The notes beneath the pieces were generated by a model that did not search any database, was not told the origin of the DNA, and was given only the letters and a program-made list of their open reading frames with translations. Below, piece after piece: positions 15,001 to 25,922 of a stretch of DNA of 64,000 nucleotides. The DNA is taken from NCBI GenBank assembly GCA_030248135.1, contig JASANC010000124.1, forward strand, positions 173,596 through 237,595. The letters run 5' to 3'. The DNA is from Theristus sp. LFF4_11 (Eukaryota; Nematoda; Chromadorea; Monhysterida; Xyalidae). Position 1 is the first letter of the stretch. Each line of letters opens with the position of its first letter. Both the position numbers and the translations under genes were made by a program.

Positions 15001-17282
15001 CTGTCTGTGGTAAAACAGCTTCGGCAGTTCTGCCTGGTGTCCGTCGCACTGACGAGCCAGGGGGCACCGCGGTATGCGTCTACCTGGCGAAACCGCAAAC
15101 AGCGAACTTCTTGTATTGCATACACTCGCAAAACACCGGGTCCCTTGTGGCTTCATAGCCCGGGATGGTTGATTTTGTGAGATTCTGCTTTCTAGGTTCG
15201 CTGATGTTTTGCCCAGACTATAAGATCTGTCTGTGGTAAAACAGCTTCGGCAGTTCTGCCTGGTGTCCGTCGCACTGACGAGCCAGGGGGCACCGCGGTA
15301 TGCGTCTACCTGGCGAAACCGCAAACAGCGAACTTCTTGTATTGCATACACTCGCAAAACACCGGGTCCCTTGTGGCTTCATAGCCCGGGATGGTTGATT
15401 TTGTGAGATTCTGCTTTCTAGGTTCGCTGATGTTTTGCCCAGACTATAAGATCTGTCTGTGGTAAAACAGCTTCGGCAGTTCTGCCTGGTGTCCGTCGCA
15501 CTGACGAGCCAGGGGGCACCGCGGTATGCGTCTACCTGGCGAAACCGCAAACAGCGAACTTCTTGTATTTACAAAGTTTACAATCCTTGGCAAGATTGAT
15601 TGAAATGTTAGCGAAACAGCAATGGCATGTTTGTTGAGAATTAGCGTTGTGTGGTGCACCAGCTGACAGAAAACAGCACAAACAGTGAATGGACCAAAGG
15701 AAACGTGAAAAGAAGCAAAATACGAACAGTGTATGATCTTTTATTTTGGTCCCGGGATTCAATGCGCGCATAGATACATTGTAGGTAAACAGTTTCAAGC
15801 ATGACGCGAGAATTCAAAATTTGCAAAGTGATCCGAGTCCCCTAAATAGGGCCGAGTCACTAGGCAACTTTGAATTGCCACATAAAGATTGAAACTACAT
15901 TTTTGTAGTTTCCTTTCACGTCTGCAAACCCATTGAGTCGCAGAGCTAAAAAAATTGATAATACATGTATGACCTATTTTTTAAACGTGTCCCACTGAAA
16001 TGACGTCATGTGCCGCCAAACATGCGCTTGCCGTTAACAGCAAACCAGACTTTCCGTCCGTTTAGCCGGTTTCTTCCCGCAAAGAAATGGTGAATGTCGA
16101 ATCAGTCACATCAAACTGACATTTTAGTGCCTGTGCTTTGACAAACGGGCATTTTTAAAGTAAATGACGTCATTTTAGTCCGGACACGTTTGAATAAATC
16201 CACAATAATGTGTATACGTACGTGTATTGTGGATTTATTCAAATGACGTCATTTGCTTTAAAAACGCTCGTTTGTCAAAGTACAGGCACTAAAATTTCAG
16301 TTTGGAGCGACTGATTCGACATTCCCCATTTGTTTACGGGAAAAAATCGGCTAAACGGAAAGTCTGGTTTGCTGTGAACGACAAGCGCATGTTTTGCGGC
16401 ACATGACGTCATTTCAGTGGGACACGTTTGACAAAATATGTCATACTAAACCTGTTCGTGAAGTGACTGCGACAACAATGAGAACGTGTGCCTCGAGTCA
16501 CCATCAAACGTTCGGTCTCGTTTCACGGTCACCAATCGCACGCGGTCAACCGGTGCGAAAACGCCGTGGTTTGGCTTCGCAGTGAAATACTGAAGACCTG
16601 AACGCTAAGAACGGTTTTTTTCTTGTTTAAAAAATGTTTTTCTTGCAAATGTTCCACTCCAAAGTTCCAGCAGCGCACCTTGATAAGAGCCGTCATTGAG
16701 TCCCTGTTCGCTGTGCAGCTCAATACCGCAAAACATGCCCTCGCGACCGAATACTGGCCCGACATATTTTAGCACGCCCTCCTTTTCGTTGTTCACAATC
16801 ACATTTCGACCGATGCTGGCTGCGCTGACACCCGTGAAGCCGAATCCATTCTGGTTTTGGTGGTGCTGCTGTTGTGCTGAAGCGGTTGACCAGTGCGGCG
16901 AGCTGCGACTCATCACCGATGAGCTGGCGTATCGGCCATTCACTGCAAACAGTGATTGGACAAGAGTGGAGTTGTTGCATTCCAACACGGTGTTCTGATG
17001 CTGATATGTGGTGCGATTGCAAACAAAAACAAAACGTTGCACAATGAAGTCATTCACAAATCGGACAGCCTGACCGCCAGTGTTGCGTGGCGTCTTGTGT
17101 TGCAGATGCTGCGGATTGACGGATACTGAGCGCGTGTAGCTTTGTGAAGCGTGCAGCGATTGTGTCAATGCTGCTGCCACTGGTGAACTGTGCTGATGAG
17201 TGTACGCACGGGTACGGGCGAGCGATTGAGACTCACGGGAGCGACGCGGCAGACGGGTGCCCGGCTTGGTCGACACCAGCGA
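7..17282 (-). CDS. CAP-Gly domain, Ser-rich, coiled-coil protein (5' and 3' ends incomplete)
   Basis: Fifteen minus-strand exons with agreeing phases were placed at 17282-17075, 16942-16679, 16597-16527, 12264-12075, 9367-9092, 8993-8816, 8738-8662, 8557-8310, 7521-7317, 7252-7113, 6941-6725, 2831-2676, 1717-1310, 526-233 and 192-7, about 1,040 codons. Exons 2-3 encode a complete CAP-Gly domain: the GKNDG-like turn is GLNDGS, followed by QYF and HGVFAP. CAP-Gly domains bind tubulin or EB C-terminal EEY/F tails, so a cytoskeletal role is inferred. The first exon is basic and Ser-rich. Exons 4-14 are low-complexity S/T/A/P with Lys-rich patches and are probably disordered. The exon at 192-7 is a Leu/Arg/Glu coiled coil (LERQL, LREACRAFD). 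The intron after 12075 has a GC donor. The first placed exon starts at a splice acceptor, so the start codon lies further upstream and was not found. The 3' end leaves the window. CLIP-type and other CAP-Gly linkers are alternatives; the exact family is unresolved. Confidence 0.8.
2832..6724. other. 3.9-kb intron of the CAP-Gly gene, no feature seen
   Basis: This AT-rich sequence lies between two phase-matched exons. The open frames here are short and lack splice-bounded GC-rich segments. I see no gene, RNA or clear transposon end. Confidence 0.5.
9393..9553. mobile_element. ~160-bp MITE, Tc1/mariner-like ends (copy 1)
   Basis: The left end reads TACAGTCGAACTGTCAATAG, followed by CAGCTGATTGGTTGGTGATC. 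The right end is the imperfect inverted copy (AGCTGATTG, CCTATA, AGTTTGACTG). Related copies lie at 45951-46108 and 50531-50695. TA-flanked CAGTC ends suggest a Tc1/mariner-type non-autonomous element. It starts 26 bp from the acceptor-side boundary of a CAP-Gly exon. Confidence 0.65.
9668..10105 (-). mobile_element. hAT-like MITE, reverse copy, one end lost
   Basis: It begins CATAGTTGTTCCAGAGC and carries the family signature in reverse: G-runs, repeated GATAGATAGCT, and a TTCGAAGACA-like core. The expected distal end is replaced by another element at about 10101. It belongs to the family of 11490-11944 and 13251-13723. Confidence 0.7.
10101..11160. mobile_element. ~1.05-kb element with inverted ends, nested in a MITE
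   Basis: The left end GGCCAGCCTAGGGTTAGGGG and the right end CCCTATCCCTAGGCCAGCC are inverted relative to each other, and both are followed inward by A/T homopolymer runs. The element interrupts the distal end of the hAT-like MITE at 9668. No coding capacity was recognised. The exact borders and the target duplication are unclear. Confidence 0.5.
11424..12026 (-). repeat. Single dispersed 226-bp-family unit, split by a MITE
   Basis: Positions 11440-11489 and 11945-12026 together match one unit of the tandem array at 14669-15570 in reverse orientation, for example the segment around CGCATACCGCGGTGCC and the one around GACACCAGGCTGAACTGCCG. The hAT-like MITE at 11490-11944 separates them. The array units give the uninterrupted pre-insertion sequence. 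Confidence 0.8.
11490..11944 (+). mobile_element. hAT-like MITE with 8-bp target-site duplication
   Basis: The terminal inverted repeats are CATAGTTGTTC and GAACAACTGTG. The flanking direct repeat GCGGTGCC occupies 11482-11489 and 11945-11952. The empty site exists in each 226-bp repeat unit as CCGCGGTGCCCCCTGG. An 8-bp duplication is typical of hAT transposons. Inside are C/G-runs, ATCTATCTATC repeats and TTCGAAGACA; there is no ORF. Confidence 0.85.
12775..12965. repeat. Dispersed repeat with degenerate CCTAA(T/C/G) motifs
   Basis: Telomere-like CCTAATCCTAACC strings are followed by AAGCCAAGCCTTTTTAAGAAG and a GCGTTTTGAAC...GGCGGAGCGTG segment. The same order recurs at 39390-39516 plus 40230-40290. 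Shorter relatives lie at 13800-13850 and 38950-39055. The strings are degenerate and internal, so this is a dispersed family and not a telomere. Confidence 0.6.
13251..13723 (+). mobile_element. hAT-like MITE with 8-bp target-site duplication (copy 3)
   Basis: The element starts CATAGTTGTTC and ends GAACAACTATG. The direct repeat CATTTTAG lies at 13243-13250 and 13724-13731. Internally it is a close relative of 11490-11944 (CAGCTATCTATCT, TTCGAAGACATAAAATGAGT, C-runs). It has no coding capacity and sits in the intron between CAP-Gly exons 3 and 4. Confidence 0.88.
14669..15570. repeat. Tandem array: four 226-bp units
   Basis: Units begin at 14669, 14895, 15121 and 15347, each starting TACACTCGCAAAACACCGGG. 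They are essentially identical by eye. Each contains the reverse-strand open frame that recurs every 226 bp; that frame is a by-product of the repeat and has no recognisable domain. The array lies inside the CAP-Gly intron. High identity implies recent expansion or homogenisation. Confidence 0.92.
15700..15870. repeat. Dispersed repeat, diverged partner at ~45530-45680
   Basis: GTAAACAGTTTCAAGCATGA, GCGAGAATTCAAAATTTG and GATCCGAGT...CTAAATAG are matched in inverted orientation near 45530-45600 (ATGCATGAAACTGTTTAC, GACCAATTTTGAATTCCCGC). The neighbouring TGTATGATCTTTTATTTTGG segment is also shared. The family is unassigned. Confidence 0.5.
15975..16438. mobile_element. 464-bp foldback element (palindromic MITE)
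   Basis: The two arms are near-perfect inverted copies centred near 16215. The outer ends are TTAAACGTGTCCCACTGAAA and the inverse TTTCAGTGGGACACGTTTG. Shared internal blocks include AAACCAGACTTTCCG and TGACGTCATTT, and the centre is an alternating TGTATACGTACGTGTA. It is TA-bounded and non-coding. One arm type recurs at 17336-17400 and 18259-18409. Confidence 0.8.
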
Positions 17283-17335
17283 CTGAAAAACAACAATGCT
17301 GATTCACGGCCCGTTGAGTCGTGCGAGTTATTATT

Positions 17336-18409
17336 ATAGATTTATTCAAACGTGTCCAGACTAAAGTGACGTCATTTGCTTTAAAAATTTTGCTTTGCTT
17401 TAATATTATGAGCTGAAATTTTCAGCACTGATAAAACATGTGTTGCCATTTTACAGACAAAAATTTTTTTCCGATATATAATTCCTAGCGCTCACTGTGG
17501 CAAATATTCTAAAAAGCTCGAAAAATTAACAAATTGACTGAAATGAGTGCAAGAAAAAATTAGTGTCAAGATGCGTGATTCAATTTTGAAACTGTTGCGA
17601 AGGTGACAAATGGGTCTTTTTGGATACCCGTGATAGTTCAAATCATGCGCTCAGAGTGGAAAGGTCTCACACTTAAATTGCATTTGAGCACCTCGAGCGA
17701 AATTCTGATGTTTCACAACGGACTCGAGTCAGCAGCCATGCGACTGCGACAGAAAGAATTGTTCAGTTGACTTTTTGTTTTCTGTGTTGCTCTGTCTGTT
17801 AATTTGTTTCTTTTGAAAAGTTTTTCTGCGGTTTGAATAAAAACAGTGTTTCAGTTTTAGTTTTCTGCAGTTTCGTCATGGTTAAGTGGACAGCAGAACA
17901 ACGGGTCTGGTGTGCTATCTGGTGGGAGCAATCTGAAAGTTTTTCTGCAGTGACTCGCCAGTTTCGCGTAAAATTCAATCCAGCCGCTGCCGGACGACAA
18001 ACCTTCATGTTGATTTGGATGTCTATGAGCAATGATTCGTTGTGAAATTCTTGGTTAAAAATCCGTTTTTTTGAAAATTTGAGAATCTTTAAACATTGTG
18101 CTGTAAAACTGAATCTACTTGACCAAACTAGATAAAAATTTGGTCAGAAAAATGGCATTACATGTTTTATCAATGCCGAAAATTTCAACTCATAATATTG
18201 AAACACCAGCCAGTGACAGCAGTTTGAAAATGAAACCTTTTTTGGCCCACCCTGTACAGGCACTAAAATTTCAATTTGGTGTGACTGATTCGACGTTCAC
18301 CATTGTTTACGGGAAGAAATCGGCTAAACGGAAAGTCTGGTTTGCTGTGAACGACAAGCGCAGGTTTTGCGGCACATGACGTCATTTTAGTGGGACACGT
18401 TTGAAAATA
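17336..18409. mobile_element. Composite: mariner-like element inside a foldback-type element
   Basis: The outer ends match the foldback element at 15975 (TTCAAACGTGTCC and GGACACGTTTGAA). Internally a second pair of inverted sequences (AATATTATGAGCTGAAATTT at 17403; inverse near 18195) and the end GGCCCACCCTGTA at about 18245 define a younger element inserted at a TA. That inner element carries the transposase fragment at 17878-18045. The inner left terminus is lost. Confidence 0.65.
17878..18045 (+). pseudogene. Transposase N-terminal helix-turn-helix fragment
   Basis: A 55-codon ORF opens with MVKWTAEQRVW, then SFSAVTRQFRVKF. This is the pattern of the DUF4817-type HTH (TxEQRxxxxxxxxxxxSxxAVxRxFR) found in mariner-like and related transposases. 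It stops right after the HTH, and no DDE catalytic region follows before the element ends at about 18258. It is read as a decayed remnant of the inner element. The assignment rests on the motif only. Confidence 0.6.
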
Positions 18410-21400
18410 CTAGATCATACAATTACAAAAAAATGATACTGCAGATCCCACTCACAATATCAGCAGCTACGTTAAAAAGCATTTAGGTATATTTTAAAAA
18501 CGTTAATCCTTTCCTCATTTCGTTTTATTTTAGTTCCATAGTCGATCAAGTAGCCATGGCAAAGCTCATTTCTCTTTTGGATTCAATCTCATGTTTATGT
18601 CATGTAGCCTTTTCGAATAACTGAACGTGCTATATTTGGAAATTTGCATTTCCCCTTATACTGATTTTGGTATTGAATTCAGTGTCTCTTGAGAGTACGC
18701 ATATGAACGCATAAAATATGCTTTCTGATCATGCACTTGCAGTATATACATACCATACGTATTTTGCTGAACGTAACAACGAATGTGGCAGAAACAGACT
18801 GTGTCAGGGCGCCGCTTTGCAATGAAACGTAATGAGAGAGAACTGAGCGCACGCTGATTCATAATGAAACACGCGTAACATAACGTAATTTTAATGGGGA
18901 TCCTATTTGAATCTATCTGTATAGCTAGCTACATACCAAATGCAATAAAAATCGTGAAGAAAACAGTTTGAATCTTATGCAAATGTAACGAAAGTTTCTA
19001 AGAATTAAAACGAGTGCATGAATACTGTAGGTATATTTTTTTAACGTTACCATTATGTTAAATGACGCTGATGACCGGCTGACTTCGACAACAAGAAAGT
19101 TTGGTAAATATGAATTCGGTTGGGACAGAACCGCTGTTTTCTGTCCAGGTTATATTTCCCAGCGAATAAGCCCCAGTAGCCTGCGGTATCTCGCAGGCGA
19201 GTCAAACAGACCGGAAGTTCGGCGGAGATTTTTTTGTCTGAAGTTTTTGTTGCATCAGCGTTATGTAATTCTGGTAAGTTTCGGTTGAACCAAAACAGTT
19301 ATATGAATTTGCACAAGTGGTGAATCAGCTAATGTAGCGTCTGAAAAAGAATTCTTGATTTAAAAATACGACGCAATTGTTGTTTATTCAGGCGCCGACC
19401 GACCACCAGCAATAAAACGAATAAACAAACGTCAACACCAATCGCATGCTTGTGACTACTGTTTTCACAAAAAAGTATCCACTGCACTGTGCGTTGAAAC
19501 GACGGGCAGTAATAACTAACTTATGAGGCTGTGCCTCAAAAAACAGAAACCCCATGGAGAGTCATCATTTTAGTTTTTCTAGCCCAATCGCTGGAATGCG
19601 AACACGAACAACAGAACTGCGTAACTGTGCGCTTTCGTTAATGTTTGCGAAAGAGCACGGTGGTTACAAAACAAGCCGAATGAATGACTACGTTCCAATT
19701 GGACCAGCACAAACGCACATGTACATAAGGGTAAGACTGAAAATGTAAAAAGTATAGTGCAAGCGAAAGTGTGTCTAGTTCGGGCTCTGGAGCACGCCAG
19801 GACGCGCAAAAATGAGCGATAGCGGAAACGATGGCGTTGCAAGACAGTGCATGATCATTGCTCAGTGCACCGAGACGACTGGTGCGCCTTGGTGACTTTG
19901 CTTAATTCGCTTCTTTCAGTGCACCGGACGCAGCGCTTATAGCTGGTGGGAACACGTGTACTCAGTTAACCACTAACGTAACATGTTATATCTTAGCATG
20001 TTCTACTACGGCTGGCACACACACTGAAATAAACACGCATGCTTTCCCGTATAAGCGCGCTCTGGAAAATCGATTGCCGTGAGCGCTGAGCCGGCCATCG
20101 CACCGCGCGGTCTGTCTTTACATTGTCTGCGCACATCATAAAAGTATACAAACAAATTTATGCGCAACTCTGTAAAAATAATAGCACGCTAGTAGCTGCA
20201 ATAAGCAACAACAACAACAAATAAAACGTCATGGAAGCTGAAAATGTGCTCCGTGGCATTTTCATGCAAACTGTTTGGTGCACATTTCCATTTTGAACGC
20301 ATTGTAATTACCGGCTGTGGACTAGACAGTAGCAAAACATACCGACATTCCAGAAACGTTCGCATCAACATTTTCGTGTGGAAGCTGGACAGATAAACGA
20401 CTACTCTGCTGTCTGCTCGAACACAATTGTTATGGCAGATGTTTGCAATTGCATTATGTGCGCTCGTACTCACAGCCTGAGATGTGGGTGTGAATGGAAT
20501 TGAAATGTATCGCGTGATGCACAGTCAAATAGGAATTTTGCAAAAGAACAATACCTAAATGTGTGAAACCGAAGTTCACTTCATTATAGCAGGTGTCAGT
20601 TTGCAAATGCACACTATGCAACCTGTTCGCAGTTTTCGCTTTTGCACGAGTGAGTCTGACGTTGATATTATTATTATCTGAAAATGCGGGAGATGCGTAA
20701 AAAAGGTGGAATATGGGCTTGTGTAACAGTGAGAAACTTGGCTCGACAACATTTTTCAAGTCTCTGATGTGGTACACACGGCTACAAGTATTTTACATAA
20801 GAGTTATATTTTTGCGCCGCGTTTGTTTTGCTGAAAAACGTGAAAAGTTTTGAAACTATTTTTTAATTGTCCTCTCCAGTTTAGTCTGAAATCACCGCAT
20901 GTGCGACATTCTGTAAATTCTGTGCAAAAACAGAAAAATCAGAAATTGCAAAACATTGCTGCATGTAGCTTTATCGTTGCTGATGTACGCACCGCTGTGT
21001 ACACACCAGCACCAGTGACAAAAATGTGTTGTCTTCCGTTGATTTTCATCCTTTTTACCAAACTCTTCTGGATTAGTGTGGGAGTATGAATGTAGGCTAA
21101 ACCGTCCGTCCCGTGCGCCATTGCTTTTGCCACAAAGAAGGGGACATTGCGTTGCCTCTGCAATACATTTTGTCCTGGGCAAACCAGTGTCGGCGATCTA
21201 AAGTCTGATCGTTGTTTTAGTAGTTTTAGTGGTCACTAAATGACCGAAAAAAACCTCAAATGTGACAGTTTCATTTGTCCACAATGTACGAGTACGAGGG
21301 TTGCCATGTGCAACCGAAATAATGAATAAACGGCGCAAAAATATGGCTCTTACGGACTTGTATCCGTGTGTACCACATCAGAGACTTGAAAAGAGTTGTC

Positions 21401-21583
21401 GAGCCAAGTTACACAAGCTCATATTCACCTTTTTATGCGTCTCCCGCAATTTAGACAATATTCTGACTTTTACAATAGCCCCGAAGGTCGGACCAGATTC
21501 ACAACTCGTTGGGTACACATATTTCTAAACTTTATATTTGGCATCGAACTATAATACAATACAGGTTTTTAATTTTATTCGGC
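18410..21583. other. Gene-free AT-rich stretch
   Basis: I found no splice-consistent exons. The frames at 19055-19288, 19579-19842, 20454-20777 and 20892-21182 show no recognisable motif. The missing 5' exon and promoter of the CAP-Gly gene may lie here or further right, but I cannot place them. Confidence 0.4.
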
Positions 21584-21589
21584 ATCAGC

Positions 21590-21945
21590 GCCCGATCGAT
21601 CGACCCACGGTCGATTTGACCGAAATCGTCACGATTCATAGTACCTAGAATTGCTCAATTAATAAGAAAACTGACCCAAAAGGCGTGATCGAAGCAATGA
21701 ATTACTCTGGACAACACAGTTTTCCATTTTTGTTTTTAGACCGATTTCGTCAATTTCCACGGTCGATTCGCTCGAACGCGTTATGATTCAGTATCTAAAG
21801 TTGCTCACATAAAAAAACTAATTCAAAATCCGTGGTCAGGGCAACGAATTACCCTGGAAAACACCGTTTTCACCTTTTCGTTTCTGGACCGATTTAGCCA
21901 ATTTCCACGGCCGATTCACCCGAGATCATCACGATTCCGTTACTT
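21590..21945. repeat. Degenerate ~150-bp tandem repeat, about 3 copies
   Basis: GACCGATTTCGTCAATTTCCACGG-type text recurs near 21620, 21740 and 21890. Each copy is followed by GATTCxxTATCTAAAGTTGC-type text. The third copy is cut by the palindromic element at a TTAA. Confidence 0.5.
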
Positions 21946-21947
21946 AA

Positions 21948-24516
21948 CACCGTTTGCAAATAAGAGTGGGGGGGTCTAGCGCTACATGGGAAAGTTTTTA
22001 AACCAAGGGTGCAGGGACATTCTACTAATCAAGGCGCTTCAGGTTTACCCCCTGAGTACCCCCTGATTATGCCTATAAAGGTCGTTTTTAGGGTGCGGAA
22101 GTTGAAAAACCCTCGATTTTTTGCGATTTTTCGCAAAGTGTACCTTTTTAGCCCTCCCGTATCTCGTAGTTGCACAGTTTCTGGAACCTCACACAATATT
22201 CACGTGAAAGATCTTGCGGAGTTCTTTAAGGCCCTGTATCAATGAGCCCTTGCAAGGGGGGTCCCTGAGGCGCTACGACGCTAGTTAAAATTACTTTTTT
22301 TTTTAAATTACGCTATTTTTGTAAAACATTTTTTTGAGCTCATAAACACAATTTTTCGATTTTCATTTTTGGTTCTACAGGGGGGTTTTCGGGGTCGCTG
22401 AATTCGAATCTAATCTTAGATTTTTGCCCCGGGCATTTTTTTGCCTTAAAATTAGGCAAAAACACATTTTTTTGCGTTTTCCAGTGTTTTTTGGTTTTAA
22501 TTTTTAATTTTAAGTGCGGATTTTTTTAACAAAGCTGTTTTACAACAGCCTTACAACCGCTGTATCGGAATCAGTTTTGATATTTTGCAACTGACCACTT
22601 GCCCACCCAAAAAATGGGTAAAAAGTTGATTTTTTTGCTTTTTGCACACGTTTTCGTTTCACAGTAAAAAAATCAAGTTAGAAACAACTTGTAATTTTAA
22701 TTTTTAGTTCTACATGGAGGGTTTCGGGGTCGCTGAATTCGAATCTGACTTTAGATTTTTGTCCCGGGCCTTTTTTTGCTCTAAAAGTTGGGCAAAAACA
22801 CATTTTTATGCGTTTTCCAGTGGTTTTTTGTTTTAATTTTTACTTTTAAATGCGGATTTTTTTAACAAAGCTGTTTTATAACAGCCATACAACCGCTGTA
22901 TCTGAATCTGTTTTGATATTTTGCAACTGACCACTTGCCCACTTAAAAAATGGGTAAAAAGTTGATTTTTTGCTTTTTGCACACGTTTTCGTTTCACAGT
23001 GAAAAAATCAAGTTAGAAACAACTTGTAATTTTAATTTTTAGTTCTCCAGGGGGTTTTCAAGATCGCTGAATTTGAATCTGACCTTAGATTTTTGTCCCG
23101 GGCTTTTTTATTGCTTTAAAAATGGGGCAAAAACACTTTTTTATGCGTTTTCCAGTGTTTTTTTGTTTTAATTTTTAGTTTTAAATGTAGAGTTGATTAA
23201 AAACAGTTTCATAACAGCCTTACAACGGTTGTAAGGTTGTTATGAAACTGTTTTTTAAACAACTCTACATTTAAAACTAAAAATTAAAACAAAAAACCAC
23301 TGGAAAACGCATAAAAATGTGTTTTTGCCCCATTTTTAGAGCAATAAAAATGCCCGGGGCAAAAATCTAAGGTCAGATTCGAATTCAGCAATTTTGAAAA
23401 CCTCCCTGGAAAACTAAAAATTAAAATTACAAGTTGTTTCTAATTTGATTTTTTTCATTGTGAAATGAAAACGTGTGCAAAAAGCAAAAAAATCAACTTT
23501 TTACCCATTTTTTAAGTGGACAAGTGGTCAGTTGCAAAATATCAAAACAGATTCAGATACAGCGGTTGTATGGCTGTTATAAAACAGCTTTGTTAAAAAA
23601 ATCCGCATTTAAAATTAAAAATTAAATCAAAAAACCACTGGAAAACGCATAAAAATGTGTTTTTGCCCAACTTTTAGAGCAAAAAAGGCCCGGGACAAAA
23701 ATCTAAGGTCAGATTCGAATTCGGCGACCCCGAAACCCTCCATGTAGAACTAAAAATTAAAATTAAAAGTTGTTTCTAACTTGATTTTTTTACTGTGAAA
23801 CGAAAACGTGTGCAAAAAGCAAAAAAATCAACTTTTTACCCATTTTTTGGGTGGGCAAGTGGTCAGTTGCAAAATATCAAAACTGATTCCGATACAGCGG
23901 TTGTAAGGATGTTGTAAAACAGCTTTGTTAAAAAAATCCGCACTTAAAATTAAAAATTAAAACCAAAAAACACTGGAAAACGCAAAAAGTGTGTTTTTGC
24001 CCAATTTTAGGGCAAAAAATGCCCGGGGCAAAAATCTAAGATCAGATTCGAATTTAGCGACCCCGAAAACCCCCCTGTAGAACCAAAAATGAAAATCGAA
24101 AAATTGGGTTTATGAGCTCAAAAAAATGTTTTTAAAAAAATAGCGTAATTTAAAAAAAAGTAATTTTAACTAGCGTCGTAGCGACTCAGGGACCCCCTTG
24201 CAAGGGCTCATTGATACAGGGCCTTAAAGAACTCCGCAAGATTTTTCACGTGAATACTGTGTGAGGTTCCAGAAATTGTGCAACTACGAGATACGGTAGG
24301 GCTAAAAAGGTACACTTTGCGAAAAATCGCAAAAAATCGAGGGTTTTTCAACTTCCGCACCCTAAAAACGACCTTTATAGGCATAATCAGGGGGTACTCA
24401 GGGGGTAAACCTGAAGCGCCTTGATTAGTAGAATGTCCCTGCACCCTTGGTTTAAAAACTTTTCCATGTATCACGGAATGTTCCTAGGGCCCCCCCACTC
24501 TTATTTGCAAACGGTG
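21948..24516. mobile_element. 2.57-kb foldback (palindromic) element flanked by TTAA
   Basis: The arms are inverted copies meeting near 23227. The ends read TTAA-CACCGTTTGCAAATAAGAG and the inverse, with TTAA at 21944-21947 and 24517-24520. Each arm contains three direct ~335-bp repeats (starts near 22372, 22708 and 23042 on the left) sharing CGCTGAATTCGAATCT and CCCGGGC. The outer part of each arm carries the same 78-88-codon frame (22009-22245 plus, 24474-24208 minus); no domain was recognised in it. TTAA fits piggyBac-type insertion, while CAC ends with a 4-bp duplication also fit Chapaev/CMC-type elements; the class is unresolved. Confidence 0.85.
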
Positions 24517-24520
24517 TTAA

Positions 24521-25922
24521 TCACCCGAAACACACAGACTTTAAGTAATTCTGAGATGAGAACAGGTGGGAGTGGGACTTTTTCTTTCTAGTTCATTTCT
24601 TTAACTTCGTTTCCTGTTATCACCATGAAAAAAATTCTCGTGCGCACCGCGTATCTGTGGGTTATCTACCTACATTTATGTGCAGCAGAAAAAATTCTCC
24701 GCTCCTTTTATGCTCACAGTGCGAGGCAAAGTTTGGAGTTTTAGCGCGAACGACCAATGGGCCATATTATGCCTGCATCTGCTGTCCGCTTCGCTCGCGA
24801 ATGGGCATGATAACACAGTAAATTCAGTTGTTCACGGCAGTTCAGCGGTGATGCAAAAATTCAGCATCACACCTTGCTATTATTATTATGCATCACCCTG
24901 TTATTATTGCACCAAATGTATTGCATTGTTCGGTGGACATGCGCGAAATTGTCGTTGCCACATTGCATGATTAGGTAGGTGCATGGATTTCCTGTTTCAG
25001 TTGTCATGTGTTTTTTCTTGCTCAAGACAGTGGGGGACCAAGCATTTTATTATAAAAAAATTTACGACGAAATTGACCATGAGCAACCATGCCAAATCAA
25101 CAGAAATATATGTTTTATGTTGACATATTTGTTAAACTAAAAGCAAAAGCGGTGAAACTTACGTGTTGCTGGCGATGTTCAAATTAATGGAATTTCAGCT
25201 GATCCTTCCTGCGTAACAAAACACGACTGACTTCAACTTCAACTTCAACTTTTATTAAACACGCAGTATCAGCTGCAAAATACATGGTGAGTAAGATAAT
25301 GACAAAAATTATTCAAAAATAAGTGAAACAAACAAACACTATATCATTATGCAGTTGACACTGGTGCCGGGCAAGGTTTGCCCATGTGTTTACCCAACAA
25401 AGACACAAGCTATAGTTGTAAAACAATTGGAGACCACGTACTCTATCCAAAAACTCTATTCACACACAAAACGAGAACCGAAAACTGAAGAAACCGAAAC
25501 AAACAATAAAAAACAAACAAAAAACTTCAATAAATGGCTTTCCTAAACACAAGATTAAGAACAGCAACGACACCTGTGACGGCTCAACACCATGATGAAA
25601 AACAAAAAAACAAAGAAACAAATTTATGATATGTCTCTTCATTCGTCATTTTATTATGTTTGTTTTTTCTTTTGTTTTTTCTGCTTTTTTTGGCACATCT
25701 TTTTTTCCTTTTTTTCTTTCTTTCTTTCTTTCTTTCTTTTTCTTTCTTTCTTGTTTCTTTTTTTTTTGAAGAGACGCACACAAAATCACATACCAAAAAA
25801 CAAGTCAAACGAGAAAAAAGCTGAACTGAACGGAACACAACAAAACGAACTCAAAAATAAAAAATCAGTGGATGCAGATTCGGATTTCTCGCGAAAAGTG
25901 GAAATGATTATTGAAACCAAGT
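24521..25922. other. Gene-free stretch with A-rich and (TTTC)n tracts
   Basis: No coding exon was recognised. It contains an A-rich stretch (25440-25620) and a microsatellite-like TTTC run at about 25712-25757 next to T homopolymers. The Lys/Arg- and Phe-rich frames here are low-complexity artefacts. Confidence 0.5.

Noticed and set aside
14669..15570. CRISPR-like or bacterial repeat array
   Set aside because: Units are 226 bp, contiguous without spacers, and lie in an intron of a eukaryotic gene.
14489..15659. 121-codon reverse frames repeated every 226 bp as a gene family
   Set aside because: They follow the repeat period exactly, run through unit joins, and have no domain or splice context.
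22009..24474. 78-88-codon frames in both arms of the large palindrome as a transposase
   Set aside because: Too short, with no HTH or DDE motif; conserved only because the arms are identical.
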